A stretch of DNA of 64,000 nucleotides, from NCBI GenBank assembly GCA_015272165.1, contig JACYMF010000008.1, positions 124,001 through 188,000 of the forward strand. The letters run 5' to 3'. Of the stretch, positions 8,735 through 18,171 are shown piece after piece. The stretch's first letter is position 1, and each line of letters opens with the position of its first letter. The position numbers were made by a program, and so were the translations under genes. The notes beneath the pieces are model-generated. The model was not told where the DNA came from, ran no database searches, and worked only from the letters and a program-made list of their open reading frames with translations. Origin of the DNA: Cyanobacterium sp. T60_A2020_053 (GTDB lineage Bacteria; Cyanobacteriota; Cyanobacteriia; Cyanobacteriales; Cyanobacteriaceae).

Positions 8735-9328
8735 ATGAAAACAGCAACAAAAATCAAGTTATTATCTCAACCCACTAGCGAAGCATGGTTACAACAGGCT
8801 TTATCTAATTTAGATATTATTTTATTAGATCATTCCCATTGTGAACGCAAGGCTGCCGGAGTAGCGGTTAATTTATTGTTTCGTTATCCTTCCTATACTG
8901 AGCTAATTTACCAGCTAACAAGCATCGCCCAAGAAGAGTTAGAGCATTTTCAGCAGGTAAATGATTGGTTAGCAAGAAAAAATATTCCCCTAGCGCCCCT
9001 CACCCCATCCCCTTATGGTGCTACTTTAAAAAGTAGTATTCGTCGTCATGAGCCTCATCGTTTGTTGGATTCTCTGTTAATCTCCGCATTGATTGAAGCG
9101 CGCTCCCATGAGAGACTAGGATTATTAGGTGAATATTGCCCTGATGTGGAATTGGCTAAATTTTATCGAGGTTTAATGGCATCAGAAGCCAGACATTATG
9201 GCATTTATTGGGTCTTGGCTACTAAATATTTCGACCGTATTACAGTAGAAGAAAGATTAGTAGAGTTAGCAGATATTGAGAGCGAAATCCTCAAGGAATT
9301 ATATCCGCAACCGCGTATTCATAGTTAG
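8735..9328 (+). CDS. miaE: tRNA-(ms2io6A37) hydroxylase MiaE
   Basis: A 197-residue non-haem diiron enzyme that hydroxylates the isopentenyl side chain of 2-methylthio-N6-isopentenyladenosine at tRNA position 37. The ferritin-like iron ligands are visible as two E...ExxH-type helices: DHSHCERKAA near 32, QEELEHFQQVNDWL near 69, ALIEARSHERLGLL near 118 and MASEARHYGIYW near 150. The length is normal. It lies 14 bases after the histidine kinase and probably shares its transcript. The family is scattered among cyanobacteria. Confidence 0.9.
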   Translation: MKTATKIKLLSQPTSEAWLQQALSNLDIILLDHSHCERKAAGVAVNLLFRYPSYTELIYQLTSIAQEELEHFQQVNDWLARKNIPLAPLTPSPYGATLKSSIRRHEPHRLLDSLLISALIEARSHERLGLLGEYCPDVELAKFYRGLMASEARHYGIYWVLATKYFDRITVEERLVELADIESEILKELYPQPRIHS

Positions 9329-9584
9329 GGGAGGTGTCAGGTAAAATGCTTATAAATTAAGGGTTTTAAGCACAATATAACTCAAAAAAAGTGCAGAAAA
9401 TAATCTTTTTTCGCCAAAAAATCTATATTTCTGATCTCCAAATCAAAAATAATTGATACACAATGGCAATTTATAGAAAATGATTATTATGGCAAAATCT
9501 TTGATATATAAGCATTTCACCTGATACCTGACACCCGACACCTGACACCTCCCCCCGCCAAAATACTTTTTCAGCACCACCTAA
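9329..9584. repeat. Interspersed mosaic repeat, family C copy 4
   Basis: It runs from GGGGAGGTGTCAGG to the right end CCAAAATACTTTTTCAGCACCACCTAA, and closely matches copy 6 at 38.4-38.7 kb, including AAGCACAATATAACTC and the CCTGACACC heptamers. Its right end abuts the stop codon of the protease gene on the other strand, so it fills the whole convergent gap after miaE. Confidence 0.7.
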
Positions 9585-10781
9585 TTAACGGGTGGGTAAT
9601 ATGCCCAAACGAACATTAAGACTTACTTCATTAGTTTGGCGCTTGAGAGTGAGGGGGATTTCCTTACCCACTCGATTAGATGCAACTACCTTTTGGACAG
9701 TTTCTGCATCCGTGACGTTAGTGCCATCAATAGTTTTGATAATATCTCCTGATTTTAAACCAGCTTGAGAGGCTGGGGAGTCGGGCGCTACTTGCACCAC
9801 TAAAACTCCTTTCTCATTGGCAGAGATATTAAAACCTTCACTTTGCACACGTTGCAGATTTTGGGGTGTCAGAGACACCATAGAAACACCGATATAAGGA
9901 TGATCTACTTTTCCTTCAGCGATTAGTTGTTGAGCAATTTCCTGCGCCCGATTAATAGGAATAGCAAACCCTAAACCTTGTGCATTACGAATAATTGCCG
10001 TATTGATACCTATTACTTCTCCTTGAGCATTAAGTAAAGGACCTCCAGAGTTACCCGGATTAATAGCAGCATCAGTTTGAATAAAATCTAAACGTTTATC
10101 GCCCACACCAATTTGAGCGCTTGATCTGCCTGTGGCGCTGATAATTCCAGTGGTGACGGTGTTATCAAGCCCTAGGGGATTGCCGATAGCGATAGCCCAT
10201 TCCCCAATGATTAAATCATCAGAGTTACCTAATTTTGCCACGGGTAAATTGTTAGCATCCACTTGAATTACTGCTAAATCCGTGAGAGGATCAGTACCTA
10301 ACACTTTCCCCGCTAAAACCCGGCCATCTTTGAGGTTAACGGATACTTCCGTAGCGCCCTCCACCACATGGGCATTAGTTAAAATTTTACCATCATCACT
10401 AATTAAAAAACCAGAGCCTGTACCTTCTCTAATTTGTTCGTCTGGCATTTGTGGAATTTGATCCCCAAAAAAGCCACGGAAAAAAGGATCATTAAATATT
10501 GGTGGCACTTGGGTAGCAACTTTACGAGAAGCATTAATTCTCACCACCGACGGACCTATCTCTTGTACTACTTCTGAAACGAAATTAACATTTCCATTAC
10601 GATTTGTTGGTAGTAGTTGGGCGCTGAGAGAATCTCTTGATTCTTGTGCTGGTGATTGACCAGTAAAAGCAGATATTTGCGGAATGTTGCTTAAAGAATT
10701 GAAGCCAACACCAATACCTAAGCCTAATAATAAAAATGATGTACCGGTGCTGAGTTTTGATAGTAATGGTTTTTTAGCCAT
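9585..10781 (-). CDS. HtrA/Deg-family serine protease with PDZ domain
   Basis: A 398-residue S1C protease. The N-terminal segment SFLLLGLGIGVGF at 15-27 is a signal anchor, so it acts in the periplasm or thylakoid lumen. The catalytic triad is His138 (TNAHVV), Asp168 (DPLTDLAV) and Ser245 (GNSGGPLL). One PDZ domain follows, about 295-390, with DSPASQAGLKSGDIIKTIDG. One PDZ and this length fit the cyanobacterial HhoA/HhoB/HtrA trio; length is closest to HhoA of Synechocystis, but I cannot assign the paralogue without alignment. It has a long upstream region of repeats and stands alone. Role: degradation of misfolded extracytoplasmic proteins under light and heat stress (family knowledge). Confidence 0.92.
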   Translation of the reverse strand: MAKKPLLSKLSTGTSFLLLGLGIGVGFNSLSNIPQISAFTGQSPAQESRDSLSAQLLPTNRNGNVNFVSEVVQEIGPSVVRINASRKVATQVPPIFNDPFFRGFFGDQIPQMPDEQIREGTGSGFLISDDGKILTNAHVVEGATEVSVNLKDGRVLAGKVLGTDPLTDLAVIQVDANNLPVAKLGNSDDLIIGEWAIAIGNPLGLDNTVTTGIISATGRSSAQIGVGDKRLDFIQTDAAINPGNSGGPLLNAQGEVIGINTAIIRNAQGLGFAIPINRAQEIAQQLIAEGKVDHPYIGVSMVSLTPQNLQRVQSEGFNISANEKGVLVVQVAPDSPASQAGLKSGDIIKTIDGTNVTDAETVQKVVASNRVGKEIPLTLKRQTNEVSLNVRLGILPTR

Positions 10782-10937
10782 GGATATTTCCTCTATATAA
10801 GTTTAAGATTATTTAAAATTTATTGATTAATTAGACATATTTAAAGAAGACAAAGTTTCTTTTTGTGTTATTTTTTATTATAGTTTTTTATTTTTAATAA
10901 GAGGTGAGGTTTTCTCTACTTCCTTTACTATTTAATT

Positions 10938-11165
10938 AAGGTCTGCTGAATAGGTCTAAAATCTTGTCAAATAGAGATTTTCAGCAACATGAAAGCCAAA
11001 AAGAGTTCCAAAAATGGTCTTTTTTGCTTAAAAATGCCCCTCTTTGCTCCACTCTAACTAAACATCATCGATAAAAATGTTCGATTTATGAAAAGTCAGT
11101 GTTGGGCGAAGGTCTTTAATTTATAAGCATTTCATCTGACACCCGAAACCTGATGCTTCCCCTTG
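10938..11165. repeat. Interspersed mosaic repeat, family C copy 5 (diverged)
   Basis: The left end is AGGTCTGCTGAATAGGTCTAAAA, followed by a TTTTCAGCAACATGAAAGCC block and, on the right, TTTAATTTATAAGCATTTCA with GACACCCGAAACCTGATGC heptamers. It lacks a recognisable right GCTGAA terminus, so it is a decayed copy. Confidence 0.55.
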
Positions 11166-11337
11166 TCTTTCTTTCTCTTGTTAAAACTAGATTATTTTAC
11201 TTACTTGTAACTAAACTAGAAATAATTTAATAATGCTATCTCAACCTTAAATAATTAAAGTTTTAATAATAAAATTATCTTTTAAAATAATTTTAAGACA
11301 TTGCTTAATAATCAGCAACACAAAATATTGAGAAAGA

Positions 11338-11394
11338 AAAGTCAGCGTAAAGAGCGAAGGAGATAAAGAGGAAAACCTTTTCTTTCGCTGACTT
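11338..11394 (-). terminator. Long stem-loop, likely terminator of the 11460-12221 gene
   Basis: Read on the minus strand, AAGTCAGCG pairs with CGCTGACTT across about 38 bases that contain a second small hairpin, and the outer stem is followed by TTCTTTCT. It lies 65 bases after the stop of the upstream minus-strand gene. The length and internal structure would also allow a small RNA, but I see no promoter for one. Confidence 0.45.
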
Positions 11395-11459
11395 ATTTAT
11401 TAGTATAGGTGCTATTTATGAAATTGGTATGACAAAGCGATGAATTTTTGATGGCAAAA

Positions 11460-12221
11460 CTAGAACAATTTATATTTACTCAGCAATACTTTAACCACAG
11501 TAGGGAAGGTTTCTAGTAATTCCTCACTATTACTATATCTAATTCTCTGGGATTCTGGTAGATCAAACAGTTGTTTTCCCCCTTTATATTCTCCCTCCTC
11601 CTGTAGTAAAAGGATGTCAGATTGCGGTTTGAGGGCGCTGGCGCTACCCAATTCTAAATTAACGAGGGGATGAGAAATGAAATTTTCCGCAGAGTTACTA
11701 ACCTGTTTAATGGGGGTAATATCAGCAATAAATAATAAACTCTGACGAATTTTTCGCGCAGGGATATTAGCCAAACGCAGGGGAATTGTGTTGCGGTTAC
11801 TCAATTCTAGTTTTAAGGGAATACGACTATTTTCGTTTAATATTTCCAGCGCCCTCCCCACACTTTCCATCAGGGCAATGGTATGCTGACACTGTGGATC
11901 AAAAATACTCATAAATAACATTGGTTCAAGACTGGAAAAAACCTCTTGTTTATGAAAATAAATCTCTCTGGAGATTAAATCAATATTAGCGATGCTGTAA
12001 CTACCACTACCTTCGAGATAAAATTCCACGGTTTCCCCTTCAAGGTAACAAAGAAACCACTGAGCGCTACTTACTTCGTCAATGTCATTAAGAAAATCCG
12101 CTCTCAAACCAGACTTTAACAAACTACTACGGTTGAGACGCAAATCAGCCGGTTGCTTTAAAACTTCTCGCAACGGTTGATACTGGGGGAGATACCATCC
12201 CTTTAACTCGATAATTGCCAT
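11460..12221 (-). CDS. Conserved cyanobacterial protein of unknown function
   Basis: A 253-residue soluble protein with no signal peptide, membrane segment or motif known to me. It starts MAIIELKGWYLPQYQPLREV, a style common to cyanobacterial conserved hypotheticals. The centre is mixed alpha/beta with a conserved-looking FDPQCQHTIALMESVGRALE. Three GGGCGC-type motifs lie within it, so it has the base signature of resident genes rather than of recent acquisitions. It stands alone, with a hairpin downstream. I do not propose a function. Confidence 0.6.
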   Translation of the reverse strand: MAIIELKGWYLPQYQPLREVLKQPADLRLNRSSLLKSGLRADFLNDIDEVSSAQWFLCYLEGETVEFYLEGSGSYSIANIDLISREIYFHKQEVFSSLEPMLFMSIFDPQCQHTIALMESVGRALEILNENSRIPLKLELSNRNTIPLRLANIPARKIRQSLLFIADITPIKQVSNSAENFISHPLVNLELGSASALKPQSDILLLQEEGEYKGGKQLFDLPESQRIRYSNSEELLETFPTVVKVLLSKYKLF

Positions 12222-12466
12222 GGTGAGGATATTATTTCTAAAATCAGTCAGCTAAGAGATCATATCATATCCATCAATATCTTAACTGTGATTGCACTTA
12301 ACCCATTAGACATCTTCACAAAATATGATTTTGTCACGGTATTTCCAGCTTCTCCCCTGATTACTATAAAATCTATTTTCTAGCCCCATTTGTCAAAAAG
12401 TTCATGGCACTGATCATATAATGAAGTAAAGACAAATTTTCCCGTCAATGGAATTTCTTTTATATT

Positions 12467-13186
12467 ATGACATCCACTGAAATTAAAACCATAATTCAAC
12501 AAGAATTACCGAGAATTATCGCTGAAGATGCTTCCATTCGGGATTTTATCCTGCGCACGGTGTCGGAATACTATTCTCCAAAACAAGAAACAGATAGTAA
12601 GTTTGATCGTATTTTAGCAGAATTACGGCAAGATCGAGAAGAACAAGCTATAAAATGGGCGGAAAATAATCGCCGTCTTGATAACTTCATTCACGAACAA
12701 AATCAAAAATGGCATGAGCAACAGGAGTATAACAAAGCTACTTTAGCAGAAATACAAAAGCTCCATAAAAAATATGATAGCGCCATCGGTGCGTTAGGTT
12801 CTCGTTGGGGTTTGTATTCTGAAGCTAGTTTTCGCAATGCGCTTAAAGGTATTCTTGAGGATTCTTTTGGGGTGGAGGTTTTCAATCTCAATGATTTTGA
12901 TGACGATGGGGATGTTTTCGGCAGACCTGATCAAGTGGAAATTGATGTCATTATAAAAAATGGCTTAGTTATACTTTGTGAAATAAAATCTTCCATGAGT
13001 AAGGGTGATATGTATATTTTTGATCGCAAAGTGGCATTTTATCAAAAACGTCATCAGAGGGAAGTTAATCGTAAGTTAGTTATTTCTCCTATGGTAGATC
13101 GGCGCGCGCTACCGGTGGCGGAAAATTTGGGTATTGAAATTTATACTTCCGCCGAAGATGTAGAATCTGACAACTCAAAATCATAG
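12467..13186 (+). CDS. Coiled-coil protein with PD-(D/E)XK nuclease-like domain (DUF3782 type)
   Basis: A 239-residue protein. Residues 1-110 are mostly charged coiled coil (EYYSPKQETDSKFDRILAEL and following). The C-terminal half carries the nuclease-fold pattern: GLYSEASFRNALKGIL, then EIDVIIKNGLVILCEIKSS near 160-180, where the Asp of EIDV and the ExK of CEIKSS are the usual catalytic residues. Such proteins are common in cyanobacteria, often in several copies, without established function; some are linked to mobile DNA. The active-site residues are intact here. Monocistronic. Confidence 0.72.
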   Translation: MTSTEIKTIIQQELPRIIAEDASIRDFILRTVSEYYSPKQETDSKFDRILAELRQDREEQAIKWAENNRRLDNFIHEQNQKWHEQQEYNKATLAEIQKLHKKYDSAIGALGSRWGLYSEASFRNALKGILEDSFGVEVFNLNDFDDDGDVFGRPDQVEIDVIIKNGLVILCEIKSSMSKGDMYIFDRKVAFYQKRHQREVNRKLVISPMVDRRALPVAENLGIEIYTSAEDVESDNSKS

Positions 13187-13382
13187 TTTTTTTTTCCTGT
13201 TAACGTAACGGTGGAGACGTTATTTTTATTCTCAAACCAAAACTCTAGTAATAGTGGTAACGCTTTAGCCTTGCTACACTTCCATGTACTGCAAAACTCA
13301 TCAAGGATTACCCGATTAACCCCCTCCCAATAACTTGAGTATTTTTCTTTATCATTAACATAAAAACTAGGAATATTTTATC

Positions 13383-13679
13383 ATGGCACAACCAATCGAA
13401 ATTGGTTTAATTGATGTACTCAATAAATTAGACAGTAAAATAGATAAACTAGATAGTAAAATCGATGCTTTAGAAGATAAACTAGACAGTAAAATAGATA
13501 AATTAGATAGTAAAATCGACGGTTTAGAAGAAAAACTAGACAGTAAAATTGAGAAGCTAGAAACTTCTATTAATAATCGTTTCAATACTTTAACGTTAGG
13601 GTTTTTAGGTTTAGTTGGTGTCTTAGTAACAGGATTACTAGGAATTGTTACCAAAATCGTATTTTTTCCTAATCTCTAA
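13383..13679 (+). CDS. Small coiled-coil protein with C-terminal membrane segment
   Basis: A 98-residue protein. Residues 14-60 are a near-perfect heptad coiled coil built of repeating LDSKIDKLDSKIDALEDK units, encoded by DNA with a period of 21 bases (two units near-identical over 63 bases). Residues 66-92 are a single hydrophobic segment (LGFLGLVGVLVTGLLGIVTKIVFF). It looks like a bitopic membrane anchor projecting a coiled-coil stalk. A paralogue of similar layout lies at 40832. The repeat structure makes the length liable to change by slippage. Function unknown. Confidence 0.7.
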   Translation: MAQPIEIGLIDVLNKLDSKIDKLDSKIDALEDKLDSKIDKLDSKIDGLEEKLDSKIEKLETSINNRFNTLTLGFLGLVGVLVTGLLGIVTKIVFFPNL

Positions 13680-13687
13680 ATAATTCA

Positions 13688-13713
13688 AGGTAGCTATAAC
13701 TAGCTACTTTTTT
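13688..13713 (+). terminator. Intrinsic terminator of the coiled-coil gene
   Basis: GTAGCT and AGCTAC form a short stem six bases apart, followed directly by TTTTTT, ten bases after the stop codon. Confidence 0.6.
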
Positions 13714-13829
13714 AAAAAGAAAAGGTTTTAACAAATCTGCTGAGGATTTCAACTAGGATGGAGGGCGCTGGATTGATGATTTAAACAAAAACGGCGCACG
13801 CCACCCCACCAAATATCAAACTGTTAAGA

Positions 13830-14555
13830 CTACTGATAATTAACCAATCTCGCAAAACTGTCATATTGAAGACTAGCGCCCCCCACCAAAGCACCATCTA
13901 TCTGGGGTTGAGCCATAATTTCATCTACGTTGTTAGGCTTCACAGAACCACCATACTGAATAGTAACATCTTGATTAGTTAACTGACTACGAATAACCCC
14001 AATTACTCGATTCGCTTCTTCCGCCTCACAGGTATCCCCCGTGCCGATAGCCCAAATTGGTTCATAAGCAATGACTAAATTAGCTTGATCAACATTAACC
14101 AAACCTTTTTCTAATTGATTAATAATAACTTGTTCTGTGTCTCCAGCGTCTCTTTGAGCTTTACTTTCACCCACACAAAGAATGGGGGTTAAATCGTGAC
14201 GTTGCGCCGCCAACAGCCTTTTATTAACCGTTTCATCCGTTTCACCGAAATATTGACGACGCTCACTATGCCCCACAATGACATAATTTAAACCAGTTTC
14301 CGTCAACATAGCGCCCGATATTTCTCCCGTAAAAGCGCCCTCCTCCTCCCAGTGAATATTCTGTGCGCCCAAATTAATACGACTACCATGCAAATTTTTG
14401 GACATAAAATGTAAAGTAGTGAAAGGCACACACAAAACGATGTCACGATTTTCTGGAGTATCTTCCAGATGAGGCATAAATCCCTGTAAAAATTCAAGGG
14501 ATTCTCGTTGGTTTTTGTGCATTTTCCAGTTACCAGCCATAATGATTCTACGCAC
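13830..14555 (-). CDS. tpiA: Triosephosphate isomerase
   Basis: A 241-residue complete TIM that interconverts dihydroxyacetone phosphate and glyceraldehyde 3-phosphate in glycolysis and the Calvin cycle. Catalytic residues are visible: Lys11 in NWKMHKN, His96 in IVGHSERR and Glu165 in [13 protein letters not shown], with the phosphate-binding YGGSVKPNN and GALVGGASL near the end. The start is [13 protein letters not shown] at 14555. Monocistronic, convergent with the coiled-coil gene and divergent from the Rpn-type gene. Five GGGCGC-type motifs lie inside or at its edges, one of the densest clusters in the window. Confidence 0.96.
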   Translation of the reverse strand: MRRIIMAGNWKMHKNQRESLEFLQGFMPHLEDTPENRDIVLCVPFTTLHFMSKNLHGSRINLGAQNIHWEEEGAFTGEISGAMLTETGLNYVIVGHSERRQYFGETDETVNKRLLAAQRHDLTPILCVGESKAQRDAGDTEQVIINQLEKGLVNVDQANLVIAYEPIWAIGTGDTCEAEEANRVIGVIRSQLTNQDVTIQYGGSVKPNNVDEIMAQPQIDGALVGGASLQYDSFARLVNYQ

Positions 14556-14722
14556 TTTTGCTCCTTTAATATATTTTTTTACTATAACTAGCTCAATATT
14601 TCACATTGCCGATGATGGCAACAGAATTAACTCAAAACTTCTATTTTATATCGATCAAGTCCAAACACGCAAATTCTTTCCATGCCCTTTAATATAATTA
14701 GGTGCTATCCATAAAATTAATC

Positions 14723-15547
14723 ATGAAAACTGACTCCATATTTTATGAATTATTCCAATATTTACCCGAAACTCTCTTTAGCTTACTCAATTTACCCTCC
14801 GAATTAGCCCAACAGTATCAATTTCTTTCTCAAGAATTAAAACAACTATCCAAAAGAATTGATGGAGTTTTTCTTACTGATAATATTAATCAACCAATCT
14901 ATTTTGTCGAGGTACAATTCCAAAATGATAATAACTTATATCAGCGTTTATTTACCGAAATATTTATGTACTTAGGACAATACAATCCCCCCAACGACTT
15001 TCGGGCGCTGGTAATATGGGCAAATCACAAACTTGATTATCCCCTACCAAAGTATTACGAGAGTTTTCGTCAATCAGGAAAACTAGAGATTATTTATCTT
15101 GACCAACTAGACTTTGAGCCAAGTGATAATATTGGTATAGAAATAGTAAAATTGATTGTAGCCTCAGAAGAAAAGGCAAAGACTCAAGTCAAATATCTGT
15201 TTGATTTGACAGAAAATACTATTAAAAACAGCACAAAACAAAAATATACCGTAGAATTAATTGAAAAAATTTTAATATATAAATTTACTCAATACTCAAG
15301 GGAGGAATTGGATAAAATGTTTACATTGACAGACTTTAAAAAGACTCGTTTTTATCAGGATACTTATTCCGAAGGAAAACTTGAAGGAAAACTTGAAGGC
15401 AAACTCGAAGGCAAACTCGAAGGCAAAATTGAGACAATTCCTGAACTATTAAAGTTAGGATTAACAAGAGAACAAATAGCGCGCGCCCTCCACCTTAGCA
15501 TCGATATAGTTAACCAGTTTCCCATACCAAAAGAAGAAAACTACTAA
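14723..15547 (+). CDS. Rpn-family/DUF2887 PD-(D/E)XK nuclease, first of two
   Basis: A 274-residue protein of the Rpn (recombination-promoting nuclease) / DUF2887 family, close to the usual size. It starts at the ATG of MKTDSIFYELF; an earlier in-frame GTG at 14702 lacks family similarity. The nuclease core reads GVFLTDN...IYFVEVQFQNDN, with the Asp and the ExQ of the active-site pattern, then RLFTEIFMYLGQY. The C-terminus carries a DNA slippage tract: four to five repeats of GKLE encoded by 12-base units at about 15372-15425, then a short helical tail with RALHLSIDIV. Related to the gene at 17216. These families occur in many copies in cyanobacteria; some members are transposase-derived. Confidence 0.8.
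   Translation: MKTDSIFYELFQYLPETLFSLLNLPSELAQQYQFLSQELKQLSKRIDGVFLTDNINQPIYFVEVQFQNDNNLYQRLFTEIFMYLGQYNPPNDFRALVIWANHKLDYPLPKYYESFRQSGKLEIIYLDQLDFEPSDNIGIEIVKLIVASEEKAKTQVKYLFDLTENTIKNSTKQKYTVELIEKILIYKFTQYSREELDKMFTLTDFKKTRFYQDTYSEGKLEGKLEGKLEGKLEGKIETIPELLKLGLTREQIARALHLSIDIVNQFPIPKEENY
15372..15425 (+). repeat. 12-base tandem repeat inside the Rpn-type gene
   Basis: Four to five consecutive 12-base units, of the kind GGAAAACTTGAA or GGCAAACTCGAA, encode (GKLE)n. The unit length keeps the frame when copies are gained or lost. Confidence 0.8.
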
Positions 15548-15828
15548 AAATTCATAGCCCTCAAAACTACATTCCTCCGCTTTGACAAGCAGAGCTAGGG
15601 GGGATAAAACCCAGCGCCCTCCCCCTCACCTCAAAACCTCTTACTTTTTACTAAAGAAGCCCCCGATTGCTCATAAAAAACTTAGATAAAAAAAGAAAAA
15701 ATAATCTATACTTAATATCAGCAAAAAATAATTTTGAGCCAATGAAAATCAATAAGTTGTCAATGAATCACACTGCTAATTAAATCTGATAAATCAAGTT
15801 TGGTCAACATAAAAGGGAAATACTTGGT
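15548..15828. promoter_or_regulatory. Upstream region of the PEP-CTERM gene, no defined site
   Basis: A gap of 281 bases between the Rpn-type gene and the PEP-CTERM gene. It holds one intergenic AGCGCCC motif (15614) and an AT-rich stretch. AAAGGGAAATACTTGGT precedes the start codon, with AAAGGG as the likely ribosome site some distance upstream. I see no clear operator. Confidence 0.3.
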
Positions 15829-16904
15829 ATGAAAAGTAACGCATTTAATAAATTACGCCTTGCTACGGCGGGCGCTGGAATGGCATTGGCGATGGGAGTT
15901 GCCCCCGTACAGGCGGCAACAGTTAATTTACCTTTAGTGGTTGATCAAGGAAATGCAGTATGGGGAAGGAGTTCTGCTTCCAGTAGTTCTAGTTCATTAC
16001 GTGCGATTAATAACGCCTCTGCTTCCATGGTGGTGACGGCGGGGGGCGCTACTGCTCCTGGTTCTGTTTTTGGTATTGGGGATGCTTTTTTGATTGTTGG
16101 TCAAACAGCTTCTGGCTCTGTAACAGATCAACTAACTGACGCTTTTGACCGTTTTGCTGGAATTCGGGTCAATGGCACTTTTTTCCAACAACCCAATGGA
16201 CAGGTTGATCGGAGACGATGGGCGCTGGAACATTTCTGAATACCATTACTCCCCAAGATATTGGCGGTATTAACACCAGTTTGGATTATTTCTTTGACAA
16301 TAACCGCATTGCCAGAGTCTTAGCCACTTTTACCAATACTACAGGTAGTAGTCAAGGGTTAGAAGTGCTGTACGGTGGTGATTTAGGTTCTGATAGCGGT
16401 ACAGTAATTGAAAACTCTAGCAGTGGTGATAACGTCTTCCAACAAAGCGATCGGTGGTTTATCAGCTCCGATACCGCGCCATTTGATGATCCTATCTTGA
16501 CTTTCGTGCGCTATGGTTTGGGTAACGTAGAGGTAGCTTTAGATACTTTTGCAATTCCGGGTACTGATTCGGGTAATGGTTATACAGACTATTTCACAGA
16601 TGTGTGGAATTTGACCATTGGTGCAGGAGAAACCCAGCGCCTGATGTGGTTTGTACAAATGAATGAAGATTTAAACACTGCCCTCAGCGAAACAACTAAA
16701 TTTGATGATCTTACCTCATTAAGCAATGCAGGTTTATTAGAAGGATTAGATGCCACCACTCAAGGAGAAATTGTCAACTGGTCATCTTCTCCTCAATCTA
16801 CGCCAGAACCTTCAATTTTATTCGGTTTAGGGGCTTTAGTCTTGTTAGGAGGGGTGACAAAACGTAAAGGTAAGGATAAAGATGACCACTTAGAGAAAGA
16901 GTGA
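15829..16904 (+). pseudogene. PEP-CTERM sorted exported protein, interrupted by a frameshift
   Basis: One protein split over two frames. The first part, 15829-16239, has a signal peptide (LRLATAGAGMALAMGVAPVQA, cleavage after AQA-like VQA) and a Ser-rich exported domain, then ends at TGA. The second, 16218-16904, continues the domain (TFLNTITPQDIGGINTSLDY) and ends with the PEP-CTERM sorting signal: TPEPSILFGLGALVLLGG followed by basic KRKGK. The shift of one base lies between about 16195 and 16225, right at a GGGCGCTGG motif. Without it the protein would be about 350 residues. PEP-CTERM proteins are processed by exosortase and sent to the cell surface. It is flanked by two Rpn-type nucleases. 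A sequencing error could also explain the shift. Confidence 0.7.
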
Positions 16905-16944
16905 TTTAATTTCATAGTCTCACCCTCAACTCCTCTCCCACAGC

Positions 16945-17118
16945 AGGGCGTTTTCAAAGTCAGCATCAAAATTGATTTGTTTAGCAGGGGAAGCAGAGGA
17001 AGCAAGGGAGAAAGGGAGATTTTTTACTATTAATTGATTTATTAGTAGTTAAAAACCTCTGAATTTCAAACTATTAGCTAGTTTGATAAACTAACATTTT
17101 TGACAATGAAAACACCCT
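16945..17118. mobile_element. MITE family A copy 1 (diverged, shortened)
   Basis: The ends AGGGCGTTTTCAAAGTCAG and AATGAAAACACCCT are the family A inverted termini. It is bordered on both sides by CTCCCACAG, a 9-base target duplication. The middle lacks the CCCCCC-TTAAAAA-GGGGGG hairpin of the other copies and has instead a purine-rich AGCAGGGGAAGCAGAGGAAG tract, so this copy is older or internally replaced. Confidence 0.8.
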
Positions 17119-17215
17119 GCTCCCACAGGAGAGGGGAGTAAGAAATAATAATGACACAAAAGGTAAAATCATTAATCATTTGAGGTAAAAGAAACCCAGC
17201 GCCCTCCCCCGTGAC

Positions 17216-18112
17216 ATGAAAACCGACAAATTTTTTTATCGCATCTTTCTCACTCAACAATCACTAATATCAGAATTAATCCCTGAAATACCGCCAGACT
17301 GTGAATTTGATTATCAAGCGCCCGTCGTCAAAGAAAAAGAATTTCGTTTAGATGGTTTATTAACACCATTGCTTGATGATGATAATTTACCTCTAGTGTT
17401 TTTAGAAGCACAAATGCAGAATGATGGTGAGTTTTACGGGCGCTATTTTGGTGGTATATTTATCTACTTACATCAGTATAAAATTAAGAGAGATTGGCGA
17501 GGATTGTTAATTTTAAATAACCGTAAACAAGATTTAGGAAATCAAAAACCCTATCAAGATTTGTTAGCGGAAAAAGTACAAAGAATATTTTTATCAGACT
17601 TATTAACACAGGATAAATTAAGCCCAAATTTAGCATTATTAAAATTAATTGTTACACCGAAAAAACAAGCAGTAGAAGAAGCGAATAAAATTTTAGCAAG
17701 TGTGGAGAGTGAGGAAGAATTTAGGAAAAAATTAGATGTGATAGAAGCTATACTGGTAAATAAATTTCCCACATTAACTATTGAGGAGATACAAAAAATG
17801 ATGAATTTAAGAGAAGCCGACATCACCCAAACTAGATTTTATCAGCAAGTATGGGAAATCGGGCGCAGCGAAGGAGAAGAAATTGGACTTACAAAAGGAA
17901 TACAAATTGGGCGTATTGAAGCTACTAAAGAAGCAGAAACTAATATGGTTATCCGCTTATTAAATCGCCGTTGCGGTAGTTTGCCCTCTCAGATAGAAGG
18001 GGAAGTACGCAATTTATCCATTCCTCAATTAGAATCTTTAGGGGAAGCATTACTGGATTTTCAGGGCATGACAGATTTAGAAAATTGGTTAATAAATAAC
18101 TCCAAAAATTAA
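17216..18112 (+). CDS. Rpn-family/DUF2887 PD-(D/E)XK nuclease, second of two
   Basis: A 298-residue protein starting MKTDKFFYRIF, the standard DUF2887 start. The nuclease core is complete: FRLDGLLTP (Asp), LVFLEAQMQND (ExQ of the active site), then RYFGGIFIYLHQYK. The central part has a helical segment and MMNLREADITQTRFYQQVWE, found in the paralogue as MFTLTDFKKTRFYQDTY. The C-terminal region is a DUF4351-like module (MVIRLLNRRCGSLPSQIEGEVRNL and following) near 245-290. It begins about 100 bases after MITE A copy 1. Function presumed DNA cleavage or recombination, from the family only. Confidence 0.82.
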   Translation: MKTDKFFYRIFLTQQSLISELIPEIPPDCEFDYQAPVVKEKEFRLDGLLTPLLDDDNLPLVFLEAQMQNDGEFYGRYFGGIFIYLHQYKIKRDWRGLLILNNRKQDLGNQKPYQDLLAEKVQRIFLSDLLTQDKLSPNLALLKLIVTPKKQAVEEANKILASVESEEEFRKKLDVIEAILVNKFPTLTIEEIQKMMNLREADITQTRFYQQVWEIGRSEGEEIGLTKGIQIGRIEATKEAETNMVIRLLNRRCGSLPSQIEGEVRNLSIPQLESLGEALLDFQGMTDLENWLINNSKN

Positions 18113-18171
18113 TTATCCAAACTTGATATAATATATTTGTTTGATAAGGTTGGTAATTTATTTAGCAGACT

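Noticed and set aside
13367-13654. Ser/Leu-rich open frame opposite the coiled-coil gene
   Set aside because: It is the antisense of a 21-base periodic repeat; the plus-strand frame has the terminator and the membrane segment.
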